From: Micractinium sp. NFX-FRZ
Lineage: Eukaryota; Chlorophyta; Trebouxiophyceae; Chlorellales; Chlorellaceae
Length of the DNA: 64,000 nucleotides
Assembly (NCBI GenBank): GCA_029339195.1
Contig: JAPTJF010000087.1
Span: 100,541 to 164,540 of the forward strand
Reading direction: 5' to 3'
Shown here: positions 25,392 through 38,118 of the stretch, piece after piece
Numbering within the stretch: position 1 is the stretch's first letter
Layout of the letters: each line of letters starts with the position of its first letter
Translations under genes and position numbers: made by a program
Notes under the pieces: generated by a model
Seen by the model: only the letters and a program-made list of their open reading frames with translations
Databases searched by the model: none
Told to the model about the DNA's origin: nothing

Positions 25392-28300
25392 ATGCTGCTT
25401 CTGTTTGAGAGCTCTGCGGGCTTTGCCCTGTTCAAGGTGCTGGATGAGGGGAAGCTGAAGCAGGCGGAGACGGAGGTGCGTGGGGCAGGACGCCGGGGCC
25501 GGAGCTACACAGGCTGCACCGAACGCCGCTGCTGCACTGTTCACGGCATGCGGGCTGGGTGGGGTTGCCGGCCACCCATGCCCGGATTGAAGCGCACACC
25601 ACGTGCTGCATGCATGCGTGCGTGGCACAGCAGTGTGCCGAGTTCTTGCCATGACCACGTCATGGCAACGTGGTCATGGCAACAGCTGCAGCCAAAACGG
25701 CATACCAAAGCTGCTCAGGCGCCAGCGGCGACTGCTCCCTGTCTGCCCGCCAGCCTGCGCTTCGCTCACATTTATGTGCCTGGACTGTTTGGCCTGCAGG
25801 ATGTGTGGACCGACTTTGAGACGCCGGAGAAGGCCTCCAAGGTGTGTGTGTGCGTTTGTGTGTGTTTGTGCACATGCCCGGCTGGGCAAGGAGCGGCAGC
25901 ACAGGCCGGACATGCGGCAGTCCTGGCAGCACGACGGCCGGGCACGTTGCAGCACAGGCCTCACCACCTGCTTCCTCACCATTGCCCTGTGCCCTCTGCC
26001 CGCACGGACCGGCCGCCGCCGCAGGTTGTGAAGCTCAAGGCGTTTAGCAAGTTTGAGAACACGACCGAGGCGCTGCAGGCGGCTGCCTCCCTGGTGGACT
26101 CCAAGATCAGCAAGGGTGGGTGCGGGGCGGGCGGGCGGAACGCAGCGAATGTTTGCTGGGCTGCTGTTGCTCAGGGAGGTCGGTTGGTGCAGGAAAGGCT
26201 GCACGGCTCGCGCATGCATATGGCAGGCCGCAGCACGCATCTCTGCCTCTGCTGCAGCCCAGCCTGCCGGCCTCCTCGGCAGACAGCAGCCCTCGCTGGC
26301 TGCCCTCCCTGCTGCCCGTCCCGCTCACACACCCACCGCAACCCCCTCCCTCTCCTGCCGCAGGCCTGAAGAAGTTCCTGAAGAAGCACGCCGAGGGCGA
26401 CACGCTTGCCGTGCTGGACGCCAAGCTGGGCAACGTGATCAAGGAGAAGCTGGGCATCAACTGCCTCTACAGCTCTGGCGTCATGGAGCTGACGCGCGGC
26501 ATCCGCAACCAGCTGACCTCCCTGGTGGCTGGGCTGAGCGCTCAGGACCTGCGCCCCATGTCCCTGGGCCTCTCCCACTCCCTCTCCCGCTACAAGCTCA
26601 AGTTCTCGCCCGACAAGGTGGACACAATGATTGTGCAGGTGAGAGGAAGCCTGGGTGGGACGGGGTAAAGGAAGTGAGAGAGGAGGTAGCAGGTTACGGC
26701 TGCAATTTTGCTTGGGTCGTGACGCATATGTGAAGCCGTGGGCACCATGCGTGTGTCCGCTCTCCATGCGTGCTCCCCACCACCCCTCCCCGCTCCAATG
26801 CACCCACCACCCCTCCCCGCTCCAATGCACCCACCCCCCCTCTTTTGACTCATCTGATCCCTCCCTCCCCCTCCCAGGCCATTGGCCTGCTGGATGACCT
26901 TGACAAGGAGCTCAACACGTACGCCATGCGTGTGCGCGAGTGGTACGGCTGGCACTTCCCCGAGATGACAAAGATTGTGTCCGACAACATCGCCTACGCC
27001 AAGACCGGTGCGTGGGTGTGCTGTGCGCCGTGGTGTGTTGTGTGTAAAGGCGGGTCGGGAGGGAGGGGGAGGCAGGAGGGGTTGCGCAGTTGCGTGGGGT
27101 GGGCAGGGCGGCGGCCCCTCACCTTTGTGCCTGGCCTGCCCACCTCCAGAACCCTCCCCCTCCCACGCAGCCAGCTGGCAGCCACGCACGGCACAGCCCG
27201 ACTCCCTTTGCTTGCCCTGCTTACCCGCCACCCACCCCACCCTTTCCCCCCTGCCCTGCCTCCGCTGCAGTCAAGCTGATGGGCACGCGCGACAAGGCTG
27301 CCGACATCGACTTCTCCGACTGCCTGGAGGAGGAGGCGGAGAGCCAGCTGAAGGAGGCGGGTGAGCGGGGCAGAGCGGGGTATCTTAGGTGGAAGCGCAA
27401 TGTGTTGAGCCCGGGAGGCGTCATGCATTTGGGCAGAGGGCTGCTAGACCGGGGATGTGTTTGAAGGCTGGGGTGGAGGGCCAGCTGAGGCGGGCCGGGC
27501 GGGTTGGGCATGGCGGGGCAAATCGTGTGGGGGCTACATGAGGCTGCAGGGAGGCGCAACAGAGGCAGGCTCTCTACCCGCTCTCCTGCCCAACCTCTCC
27601 ACCCTCTCCACCCTGTCTCCTGCCTCTCCTCCTCACTCTCGAAGTGCCCCCTGCCCTCCGCTGCTGCAGCCATGGTGTCCATGGGCACGGAGATCAGCGT
27701 GGACGACGTGAGCAACATCCACAACCTGTGCGACCAGGTCATCGCGCTGTCAGAGTACCGCGCGCAGGTCAGGAGGGGCCAGGCTGAGAGATGAGGCTTG
27801 GGGTTGGGGGCTGGGATGAGGGGTGAGGGCCGAGCCCGTGCCCCAGCAGCTCCATGACTACCTCAAGTCGCGCACGACGGCGGTGGCCCCCACCCCCTCA
27901 CGAACCCCTGCACCACTCTGCAACCTCCCACTCAGCGCTCTCTCCCTTTGCTTCCTTCCTCTCTACAGCTCTACGACTGCCTCGAGGCGCGCATGACGGC
28001 GGCGGCCCTCAACAATCATGTTTTCACTCACCAATGCTCTGTCCCTGCTCTCTCCCTTCCATCCTCCCTGCCTGCAGCTGTACGACTACCTCAAGTCGCG
28101 CATGATGGCCGTGGCCCCCAACCTGACGGTGCTGGTGGGCGAGCTGGTGGGCGCCCGCCTCATCGCCCACGTCGGCTCCCTCATCAACCTCGCCAAGGCC
28201 CCCGCCTCCACCATCCAGATCCTGGGAGCGGAGAAGGCGCTCTTCAGGTGGGCTGGGTGGGCTGTGCCTGTGCCTGTGCCTGTGGCTGCGTGTGGTGGGT

Positions 28301-30169
28301 GGCTGGGTGGTTGGCTGGGTGGGTGGGATCAAGGGGTGGCTCTGTGTGCAGCGTGTTTGGGACTGGGCGCGCGGCGAGCAGCGCTGCGCTGGCCCGCAGC
28401 CCGGCCCGCGAGCTCCCCCTGCGCAGGCAGCACGAGCGCCCCTGCGCCCCACCCTCTCCGCCGGCGCCACCCTCCCTGCCGCCCCTTTGTGCCCCACCCT
28501 AACCCGCGCTGTCCCCCCCCGGGTCTGCCCGCCCTCCTTGTGCTTTCACTTGCAGGGCGCTCAAGACCAAGCACGAGACCCCCAAGTACGGGCTCATCTA
28601 CCACGCCTCCCTCATCGGCCAGGCGCCGCCCAAGCTCAAGGGCAAGATCTCTCGCGTGCTGGCCGCCAAGTGCGCGCTGGGCGTGCGCGTGGATGCGCTT
28701 GGAGACGTCAGCGACGAGGGCGCGGTGGGGCTGGCGTCGCGCGCAAAGGTGGGCGCAACGCGGTCTTGTTGTTTTGGAGCCCGGTTCCATGTGCCGAGTT
28801 CTGGGGTGTGCGTGGCCGGGGGGCCACTTGGGGCAAGAGGCGCAGCAGGCTGCCTACCGAGCGCCCTGCCCCTGCTGCGGCCCCCGCTCCTGCCCTGCAC
28901 GCCCGCCCCTGCGCGCGCTCCTTCACCGCTTGCACCCCGGCCCGCATGCACTCTGCACACACGTGCACCACGCCCCTGGCAGAACTGGGCGCCTTGTTGC
29001 TAGGCGCAGACCAGATTTGAACGGGGGCCACAGCAGACCCAGGGTGCCCAACCTCCGTGGACGGGTAGAACAACGCATGCACCTGATCCCTCAATGCGGC
29101 ACCCACACCCCCTCCCATCTCTCTCCACATACACACACGCACACGGCACAACCACCTTGCGGGTTGTCCCTACCTCGCACCCCATTGCGGCCTCCTTGCT
29201 ACCTCGCCCTGCCTTGCCCACGCACCGCCTTGCCCCTCCCTCAACCACAGCCCCGCTCGGTACCGCACCCATTCCCACAGGTTGAGGCGCGGCTGCGGCA
29301 GCTGGAGGGCAAGCAGGTGGGCGGCGAGTCGGTGAAGCCGCGGGGGCTGCCGTCTGCTGAGAAGTACGAGGGGGCGCGGGCGACGGGCGGCAGCGACGGC
29401 GCGCTGCTGGGCAAGGGCAAGGCGTACGACGCGGGCGCTGACGTGGCGATGGGCGAGGCGGCAAACGGCGGCGAGAAGAAGAAGGAGAAGAAGGAGAAGA
29501 AGAAGAAGGTGGGCAGGGTTGTGTGTTGGAGTTGGTTTGCAGCAGTGGGTGGGGTGGAGGGGTGGGGGACCCTGGGAGCCACCTTTGTCTGGACAGCGCG
29601 CGCGCCTTTTGCCCCTGCAGACAAGCCAGGCCTGGCCGCCTCAAGTTGAGCCGTCCTGCCTGCGCCGGCGCCTGCAACTGCCTGTGCTGCTGCCGCTGCA
29701 CGCCTACCTGCCTCCCCTGCTGCCCCTCACCGAGTGCCTGCCTGCCCGCCTCATCCATCTTCCCTTCGTGCAGAAGGAGGAGGCGGCGGCAGAGGAGCCT
29801 GCGGTAGAGGAGGGGGAGAAGAAGAAGAAGAAGAAGAAGGCAGCGGCGGTGGAGGAGCCTGCGGCGGAGGAGGGAGAGAAGAAGAAGAAGAAGAAGCGGG
29901 CAGCGGAGGAGGAGGCGGCGGCAGACGGCGCAGCAGACGGCGAGAAGAAGGTGGGCGGGCTCGGGTCGCTGGCGGCTGCTTGCTGGCACTGCCGGTGCCG
30001 TGCATCTGCTTGTGGTGGCGGCAGCAGCAAGCCTGCATGCATGTGGGTGCTGGGAGAGGGAGGCACTTGTTATTGGGTCGCTGTGCTGGCCCAGGCCCTG
30101 ACCGTGTCCCTGTTTGCCCTGCCTGGCCTGCTGCAGAAGAAGAAGAAGAAGAAGAAGGCTGACGAGTGA
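25392..30169 (+). CDS. NOP58: NOP58, core protein of box C/D snoRNPs
   Basis: About a dozen exons run from ATG 25392 to TGA 30167-30169 (about 540 residues). NOP58 pairs with NOP56 on box C/D snoRNAs in the nucleolus and guides fibrillarin in rRNA 2'-O-methylation. The start [20 protein letters not shown] and the blocks [37 protein letters not shown] and [20 protein letters not shown] match plant NOP58 rather than NOP56. The Nop domain reads [19 protein letters not shown] and [20 protein letters not shown]. The tail is repeated K/E-rich blocks (GEKKKKKKK), as usual in this family, coded by GAA/GAG repeats at 29470-29520, 29760-29950 and 30136-30158. Intron 7 holds two partial copies of the next exon, and intron 1 holds a perfect hairpin. 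Confidence 0.96.
25646..25682. repeat. Perfect 15-bp inverted repeat with a 7-nt loop in NOP58 intron 1
   Basis: Arms TTGCCATGACCACGT (25646-25660) and its exact complement (25668-25682) flank the loop CATGGCA. It could fold in RNA or mark a small mobile-element remnant. No box C/D or H/ACA motif could be assigned. Confidence 0.85.
26780..26834. repeat. 27-bp tandem repeat in a NOP58 intron
   Basis: Two units of about 27 bp, each carrying CCACCCCTCCCCGCTCCAAT, form the pyrimidine-rich region just upstream of the acceptor of the exon that starts AIGLLDD. Confidence 0.7.
27850..27893 (+). repeat. First intronic copy of the NOP58 exon-8 start
   Basis: Compared with the true exon at 28078-28121, about 38 of 44 positions agree, with an AG just before it. 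The copy would read [14 protein letters not shown]; the real exon reads [14 protein letters not shown]. Confidence 0.9.
27969..28014 (+). repeat. Second intronic copy of the NOP58 exon-8 start
   Basis: About 38 of 46 positions agree with 28078-28123, preceded by its own CTACAG acceptor and pyrimidine tract. It would read [16 protein letters not shown]. With the first copy and the real exon it forms a row of three. Confidence 0.9.
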
Positions 30170-30935
30170 AGGCTGTTGACCGCGTGATCAGCCTTGTCTT
30201 GCTACCCTCTCCGTTGCTCCTTTCTCTCCGCTGTCCCTCTTCTTCCTGTCTTCCCTACCCCTTGTCAAGTGGGTGCATACGTGTGGCCTGCTCTGCCTCC
30301 AACCCTCCTCCCTCAAAGTTGCCTGTGCTCGTCGTCCCTGTTGAGCGTGCACGTATGCCTTGATCCCGCCACCCAACCCCTGCCCGTCCTTCGCTCATTG
30401 CGAGGCCGTGCCCGCTGATGCGGATTAAGAAACAAATTCATGTGTCGACCTGGGGCTCAGGCTGGGGCCAGGATGAGGTGCATCATGCGCAAAGGGGGAG
30501 GGGCTTAGCAGTGACATGGAGGGGACTTGCCAGCGCTCACTGCCCGCACCGGCCTGCAGCAGCACGGTCAGAATGTGTGTGGGCCTGGGTTCAACTGCTG
30601 AAGGAAGGTTGCCCTCACGTCAGCTGCGCTGAGGCCATCTCCAGGTTTTGCCCCTCTGCTGGCTGCACATTTCAAGTCGAAACATAGCCATGGCCAAATT
30701 GACTTGCTCTCGCTGCTTTGCCCTCTCTTTGGATTCAGGCCTATTGCTACAGGTTGATTCGTTTGTTTTGGAGCAGCAGATTGAGCATTGAATGGTGTGC
30801 CGAGCGGGCGGGGTAGCAAACAACAGCAGCAACTAAGTGGGGGCTGCCCAGAGACAGATACATCAACCCGACTCGACTTACTAAACTGTCACTAGCATCA
30901 TATTCGGGAGCAGAGACAATGATGGCGCCGCGCCC
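30170..30935. other. Convergent 3' spacer between NOP58 and the kinesin gene
   Basis: This contains the two 3' untranslated regions. I found no TGTAA in either orientation, no coding block and no RNA gene I can support. Confidence 0.5.
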
Positions 30936-33900
30936 TCATCCCAGCCGTGGCCGCGGGATACCGCGTGGTGCACCCGCGCTGGGCGGGATGCCAGGCTTGC
31001 GCTTGGCAGCGCCAGGGGCCAGGCTCATGCGCCGCACCTCGGCATCGCTCGGTGCCAGGGAGGGGCGCCCCGTCTGCTTAGCAGGGGATGTGGGGATGTG
31101 GGGTGGCACAGGGCTCAGTCATGTGCATGAAACTACGGATGCCCTTGGGACCCAAAAGGCAGTTCAGGGGTGGGGGTAACTGGGCTGGCAAGCAGCCAGG
31201 CAGTCTTGCAGGGTTCACCGCAACACTTGCACATGCCATAGCAGCATCCCTTGCAACCCTCCCAATCATTTGACAGCTCACCAGTGCAGCCACGCCGCTG
31301 CCCCACTCGGAGGCGCTGCTGCTGACGTGGCGCTGCGCGCCGCCCTTGGCCGCCGTCTCGCACTGGTTCACCTTGGCGGCAAACCGCAGCGAGCACAGCG
31401 TCTCCTGCAGCCAGGGGAAAAGCAAGGCAGGCGGGAGGGAAGGGCGTGTGAGAGCAGGTGGGCAGCCATGCAGGCAGGGGCCATGGACCGTTCGGGTCGC
31501 GGGAGCACTAAGCGCACCACCTGCTCCTGCCCGCCCATCCACCCGCCCCTCATCCACCCTCTGCTTCCCCCACCCACCTGAACTGACTCGGGCTCTGGGT
31601 TGATGTTGACAAACCTGCAGCCGAGTAGTTGAGCAGTGGGAGGGTCAGGTCATGGCAGGCATGAGGAAGCTGAGGAGCAGCAGGGGCGCCAGACCCGGCT
31701 GGTTGCTAGCGCAGCCGTGTGCTGGTACGGTGCAGATGCTTGCATGCATGCATGCGCCCCACCGCGGCCGCACATACATGAGCGTCTTGCCGCTGCCTCC
31801 CAGGCAGGGCTGCAGCAGGTGCGTGAGCTTGGAGTTGCGGTAGGGGATGTGGCCGCTCTTGGTGGCCAACGCCTGTAGCATGGGGGCACGGGGTGGGGAG
31901 CGGAGAGGTGAGCGTGTGCCTGGAATTCAGGGCCATGTATGAGCAAGCGGAACTGCCATGGGAGCAATCTGCTGCTGCCCTGGGGAGCAATCCAACAGTT
32001 CGGAGCGCACACATCTCCATGCTGCTCACCTGGAACACGTCTCCCAGGCTGGACAGGCTCTTGTTGATGTTGCAGGCCTCCTTGGCGCGCTGCCCCTCCG
32101 CCTGGCTGCGCGCCAGCCGCTCGCTGCAGCACAGCGTACCGCACACACAGGCAGCGGCAGCGGTGAGCCAGTGTTGCTGAGGCACAGCTTGGCCGCAGTG
32201 CCGCTGCTGACCAGCGAGCTGCAGCTGCAGCCTCTCCTCCACCGCTTGCCCCATTCCGCACACAGAGCAGCCAGCAGGCAGCCCAGAGGGGCACCTTGCC
32301 TGCCTCCCCTCCGTCCGCCCTCGACCCCTCCCTTGCCTCCCCCTGGTGGCCCACCTCATCCCTCCCTCCATCAGTGCTGCCCCACCCACCTGCCCGCCAG
32401 GTCCACCAGGTTCAGGCTGCCCTGCAGCACCGTGCCGCTGGCCTCGTGCCGCCCCGTGATGTACAGCATGAACACTGCAGCCAGAAGGGTGGGGAACAGG
32501 GACAGAGGAGGCAGGGGAGCGGGTGGTTGAGAGGGCAGGCCGGGAAGTGCCTGCATGCAAGGGCGAGTACGCCAGGTCACAATGCCTGCCAAGCATGCAT
32601 GCATTGAACTCCCCCTGCCTATCTGCCCATGCTTCCCTTCTGCAAACGCACACACACACCTGAGTGGCTGCGCGACGACACCGCATTCATGGCCGTCGCC
32701 TCAACCGCTCGTGCAGCCGACGCCTTGCGCGTCAAGGCCTCTGCATCTGCCTCGCTCTCAATGGGCACGCGATGCGCGCCCAGCACGACGGTGTGGCCGC
32801 CGTTGGGCTGGTGCTGGATCGCATTGTTCTCTGCGCACAAGCAGGGATCAAGGGCAGGGAGGGAAGGGTGGGTTCATACCGCACCCACACGGCAGAGGCC
32901 ACGCTTTGTGAGGGGCAACCCAAGCAGCCATTCATCGTGTTCCGGCAGCCTGCATCACCATGCAAACAACACAGAGCACTCTCTTGTCCTCACAGCCCTG
33001 ATGCACACCCCACGTGACACAAGCACACAACTGCAGCCAGGCTCCTTGCGCCACCCGACCCACCCCACCCGCTGCCCTCCCTCCCCACACCCTGCACCCA
33101 CCCTGAATCTTGCCCGCCTCCCGCCGCCCGGGCACCGTGTCTGCCAGCAGGTCGCGCAGCTGCTCGTTGTACACCTCGATGAAGGCGGCCTCCAGGCGGT
33201 ACTCCCACCCCTGGTCACGCAGCTTGCCCACAGACTCCAGGATCTGGGGAGGCGCAGGGTGAGGCAGGAGTGGCTGAGATGGCATGAGATGGACGGGGTG
33301 GGAGCTGAAGGTCGGATGAGGGGCTGCGGGTGCAAGACTGCCCCTCCTCAAAGCTGCCCTCTTGCCGATGCAGAACATACACCCCTTTCCAGTTCTTGCG
33401 CTCTTCCTCACTACGTCAGCGCCTCACTTCATCAGCACCGTGTCTTTAATGTAGCTCACCTTGGAGATGGCGCGCGGGATGATGCCCTGCCCCTCGAACG
33501 AGCGGCTGCCCTGCATCGTGTGCGTCTTGCCCGCGCCCGTCTGGCCGTAGCTGAACAGGCACACCTTGAAGCCGTCCAGCGCTGACTGTACCAGGTCGCT
33601 CACCTCCTCAAACACCGCCGCCTGCAGGCCGGGGCCGCGCAGGCAGTGATAGGAGAGGTGCAGGATGTGCATAGGGAGACAGGGGAAGGACACAGCACTG
33701 GGCAACCACAGGCGGCGACACAGGCCAGCAGCCCCCCGGGTCCCCACCTGCCCATGACACCACATCCACCAGTCCCTCTGCCTGCTCCCACTAACCTGCG
33801 AGGTCTCCGCTTTGAACACCTTGTCGTACGACAGGGTGTGTTCCTTGCCGTCGGGACCCGCCAGCCGCACGCTGACGCCGTCAGGCAGCGCCTGGATAGC

Positions 33901-36900
33901 CGAGCGTGGGTTGGGGCGGATGCGGCAGAACACGCGGATCTGCAGGGAGCTCGCGGTGGGGGTCCAGGTGTGAGAGGACGAGCAAGCAGCAGGACAGCAT
34001 TGCACTAATGTCCTGACGCTCATCACCAGTCCATCACCAATCAGTCACTGAAAAGCGTCTCGGGTGACTCCTTAGTAACAGACACAGTCTGTATTGCCCT
34101 CTCTCCACACCCCATGCACCAACTCACGTTGCCCTTGAGCTCCACCAGCTGGTTGTGCAGCTCACGGCGGCGCGCCTCCGCAGACGCCACCGCCGCCTCC
34201 AGCGCCGCAATCTTGCTCAGCATGCGCGTCAGCATCTCCTTCTGGTCTCCCGCGCCCAGCCCGATGGTGCACTCCTGCAGCGCCTCCAGCTCGTCTGCAG
34301 CAGGGCAGGAGCGCGGTGAGAAGCTGTGTGGATTCGTCCACCACACCCAGCTCAGAGCTTGCAAAGAGGTCATCAGAACAAGTGTTTTTGCAGCCTTTCA
34401 TGGTGCGTGCAGCATGTCAGCGAATGCACTGCTTCACCTCAGCCCCACACTGCTCTCGCGCTCCTCCACCCGGCCCACCACACACAATCACTGACCCACC
34501 ACCCACCCCACATAGGCGCTGCTTCACCCAACCACCCCAAACCACACACGCTCACTCTCTAGCCGCTCCAACTTGTCCGCCTTGTCCTTGGCCTCACGCT
34601 CTGCCGCCGACCGTGCCGACTGCTCCCCCTCCAGCAGCGCATTCAGCTGTGCCACCTGGGCGTTCGCACGCTCAAGCTCGGCCGTTAGGCTGGCCTGCAG
34701 GATGCAGGAGAAGGTAACGAAGAAGACATGGACAGTGGAAAAGGAGTGACCAGATGTGGGGGCCGCCTCAGGCAGGCCGTGCAGCATGGCAGGCAAGCCT
34801 GGCACAGCATGGCCCCGCATAGCAGCATGGGGCTGCCTAGAGTACTCGCTGCTCAGTCGTGCACGCAACTGGTCAAAGGCAGGTGTGCCCGCCCACCCAC
34901 CTGCTGGGTGCTGCCCTCTGCCACCTTCTGCTGCGCCGCCTGCATCTCTGCTGCAGCCTGCTGCACCAGGCCCTGCAGCTCGTCCCGCTCCTTGGTGGCC
35001 GCCTGCACTGCCGCCTTGAGCTGCACACACAGCACGAGCATAGGGAAGGAGCCAAAAGCGAGATTTGAGTCGGGATGCAGCCCCTCTTGCCTGCTGCACA
35101 GTGATGGCTGTCACTACCAGCACCAAGGCAGGCCAAGGGCTGATGAAGCACCCCTCCCCACCTGGGCCTTCTCCGCCAGCAGCGCCTCCTCCCGCTGCTG
35201 CGCTGCCGCACGGTCAGCCTGCGCAGCCGCGCGCTCCGCCGCCGCTTGCTTCTGAACATCTGTTTGCACCATTGTTGCGGCTGTCAGCTCGGACTGCGTG
35301 GCTGCATGCGCTGCCCGCTCCCGCTCCAGCTCTGCCAGCAGCGCCTCCGCCTTCTCCTGCCACCCCTGCAGGTCGCCCAGCATCACCGCGCTGTCCGCCA
35401 CCACCTGCTCGTGGCTGCGCTGCGCGGCAGAGTGCTGGTCTCGCAGCTGCAGGGGCAAGCAAGGCCGGCAGGAGAGGCAACGGTGTCAAGGGGGGCAGCA
35501 GAAGGCTTGTGGAGCTGCGCTAGGCGTGTGTGCACACATGGTCGGATGACACACACAAAAAACGCACACCCATGCCTTAGAGCACCTGCCCCACCACATT
35601 GCACCACACCCCTCACAAGCCCACCTTGTCGTGTGCCTCGCGCAACGCTGCGTGCTCCGCCTGCAGCTCTGCAAGCTGCCGCTCCAGCTTGGCAGCGGTG
35701 CGCTGCGCACCCTCCGCCACGCGTGCAGCACCCGCTGCCGCCTCCTCGAGCTCCACACACCGCGCCTGTGCTGCCGCCAGCGTCTCGCTCAGCTGCTGCT
35801 GCCGACGCTCCGCCGCCTCCCGGATCTCGTAGGCCGCCTGCTTGGCGCAGTTCTGCTCCAGCTTCAGCTCGCTCATCTCCTCCTTGGCCGCCTTACGCAG
35901 CTCCTTGATCTCCGCCTCCAACGACTGCTTGGAGGTCTCCAGCCTGGGCGGGCGGGTGGACAGGCACATGGCAGAGTAGTGTGAAGAAAGAGGTGGAGAA
36001 GCATGACTGTCAGATGCACGGGAAAGGGAGGCGGTGAGCAAGAAGGGTGGAGATGCGGGGGGTGGACAAGAGGGGAGAGCAAGAGGCACAGCAGAGACGC
36101 CGGATGCTGTGTGTCCATCCACGGGTGGTCACCTCGTCATCAGGCACTGTCATTCCAGACATAACCTGGCACTACCGGCACGCAACACCCAGCAGCCGCA
36201 CACTGCCTGGGCATGAACAGACAGGGACTCACTTGCGCGCATCCTCTCGCAGCCGCTCGCGCTCCCCCTCCACGCGCTCCATCTCTCGCCGCAGCCGGTT
36301 GGCCTCTCCCTTGTGCAGGTCCAGCTCGCCCTGCACAGGGAAACACCAGGCAGCCTCGAGCCAAGTTCACCACCCACTTTGCACGAATTCACATGCACCA
36401 TGCCAGCCAGCAGCACTGCTCACACTACGCAGGGGGGCGCGCATGCAACTGGCTGTGCTGCACACGTGGACAGACCTGCCAGTTGGCCAGGGCGTTTTTG
36501 AGCTGCGCCGCGGCGCCAGCCGCCTCTCTCCGCGAGTTGGCCAGCTCGACCTGCATGGTGCGCTTCTCGCTCTCACTCGACAGCTTCACCGCCTCCACCT
36601 GCACACGCCGGTGAGCAGCCAGGAGGGGGCACTCATGTTGGGCAGACTGGTGATGGTGCTCTGATACACATGAGAGCTCTGATGCCAACTGTGCAGTCAG
36701 GGACTGAAGCATGCGCAAGCGCGCTGCCCGCCCATGCACCGAAAAGCCCAACTGCCTGCAGCGCCCCCAGCCCAAGCATAGGCATGAATTTTGCACGCAC
36801 CTGCTGCCCAACATCCTTCTCAAACTTGCAGGCTGCCGCCACAAACTCATTGGTCTTGGTCTGTATCTCCTTCATGCCCCGCCGCAGCAGCTTCACGATG

Positions 36901-38118
36901 CCCGCCAGCTCCTGGATCTTGGTCTCAGCTGCAGGGGGAGGGGCAGGGCAGGGGAGGGCAGCAGGCACGCGTTCAGGTTGCCAGCAGCCAGGGCCAATCA
37001 AGCAGGGGCTTGCGACACAGCTCTGCGGCCACAGCATGAGTGGCACAGTTGCGATGATGGGCTTGCATCCCAACAACAGCAACTGCGTGCATTACACAGC
37101 ACCCAACCCCTGCCGAGCGCACCCCCCACACACCTGTGGCACCGTCCTTGCTGCGTGTCAGCTGCGCGCTCATGCCCTTGTCACACAGCTGGCGGAACTG
37201 CTCTTCATCAAACAGCTGGATGGCCAGCTTGGTCAGCGCCTGGCAGTCGAGGGGCGCCGCCGCCTCAAACACCACCCCTGCCATCGCCTGCCCGCCTGCC
37301 AGCGAGGGCCGCACGCTCTCCCGTTTGAGCGACTCTAGCCGCGCCGCCAGGCCGCCCACACCGACGCTACCTGGGCCGCTGGGCAACGGTAGGGAGGAGG
37401 CTGGTCCAGGCCCGGGCGCAGGGGCATCCTCGAGCACCATCGGCTCCTGGCTGCCGCTGCATGCCGGTACAGCACCTGCTGGTGCGGAGCCTTGAGCTGG
37501 TGCTGCCGGCGGTTCCGGTTCCGGCTGCTGCTGCTGCTGCTGCTGGCGTGGTGCCGCAGCCAGCGGCGGCCGAGTTGTGGTGGCCGTTGCTGCTGGCTGC
37601 GTGGCCCGTGCAGCCGCTGTCGCCGGCTCGGGCGCCGGCCGGCTGGTGGCGCACGCCTGCATGGCGGCCGAGCCGCGTGCTGCCGCCGCCGCTCCCACGC
37701 CGCCTGCGCCGCTGATGGAGGGGCGCATGCTCTCCCGCTTCAACGCCTGCAGCTTGCCCTGCAGCACGTCAAACTCCTGCAGCATCTCCTGCTGCTGCCC
37801 CCCGTGGGCAAAGGCCTTGCGGATGCTGTCTGGCGCGGGCGCCGCCGGCCCCGCCGCCCCGCCAACACCGCCTGCAAAGCCGCCGCCATGCCCTCCAACC
37901 GCGTTCTCCTTATCCACTGGCGCCGCCCTGGCGGCCAGGCGGGGAGGGAGGCCAGGAGCCGGCTTTGCAACTGCGGACAGCTGTTGACGGCTGCTGTTGC
38001 CATTTGTGTGCGCCTGGCCGCCCGCCAGAGGTGCTGGTCTGCCAGCTGCGGCCGCCTCTGCCGCTTTCTTGGCCTTCCAGGCCGCCAGGAGGCTTTCCCG
38101 GCTCGCTGCCGCCGACAT
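30936..38118 (-). CDS. Kinesin-14 with C-terminal motor domain
   Basis: About nineteen exons run from ATG 38116-38118 to TGA 30936-30938 (roughly 1,180 residues). It should be a minus-end-directed microtubule motor. The N-terminal third is low-complexity Ala/Pro/Gln with two similar motifs ([12 protein letters not shown] and [12 protein letters not shown]). Coiled coils coded by exons near 36930-34130 follow. The neck ends LVELKGN and joins the motor at [12 protein letters not shown], the layout of kinesin-14. Motor motifs are P-loop [10 protein letters not shown], switch [10 protein letters not shown], switch [12 protein letters not shown] (Ser split by an intron), then [20 protein letters not shown] and [10 protein letters not shown]. 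Motor residues are about 790-1130. A short basic tail with [15 protein letters not shown] and IPRPRLG follows. No MyTH4 or FERM domain was seen, so it is not KCBP. Confidence 0.94.

Noticed and set aside
24747..26369. 540-codon plus-strand open frame across the SEY1-NOP58 spacer
   Set aside because: It runs through NOP58 introns and exons in one frame by chance. The NOP58 exons themselves are supported by family identity and splice phases.
25392..30169. Reading the snoRNP gene as NOP56
   Set aside because: The start [20 protein letters not shown] and the block [17 protein letters not shown] match the NOP58 branch.
30936..38118. Kinesin as KCBP (calmodulin-binding kinesin-14)
   Set aside because: No MyTH4/FERM blocks and no clear calmodulin-binding helix after the motor; the tail is short and Pro/Arg-rich.
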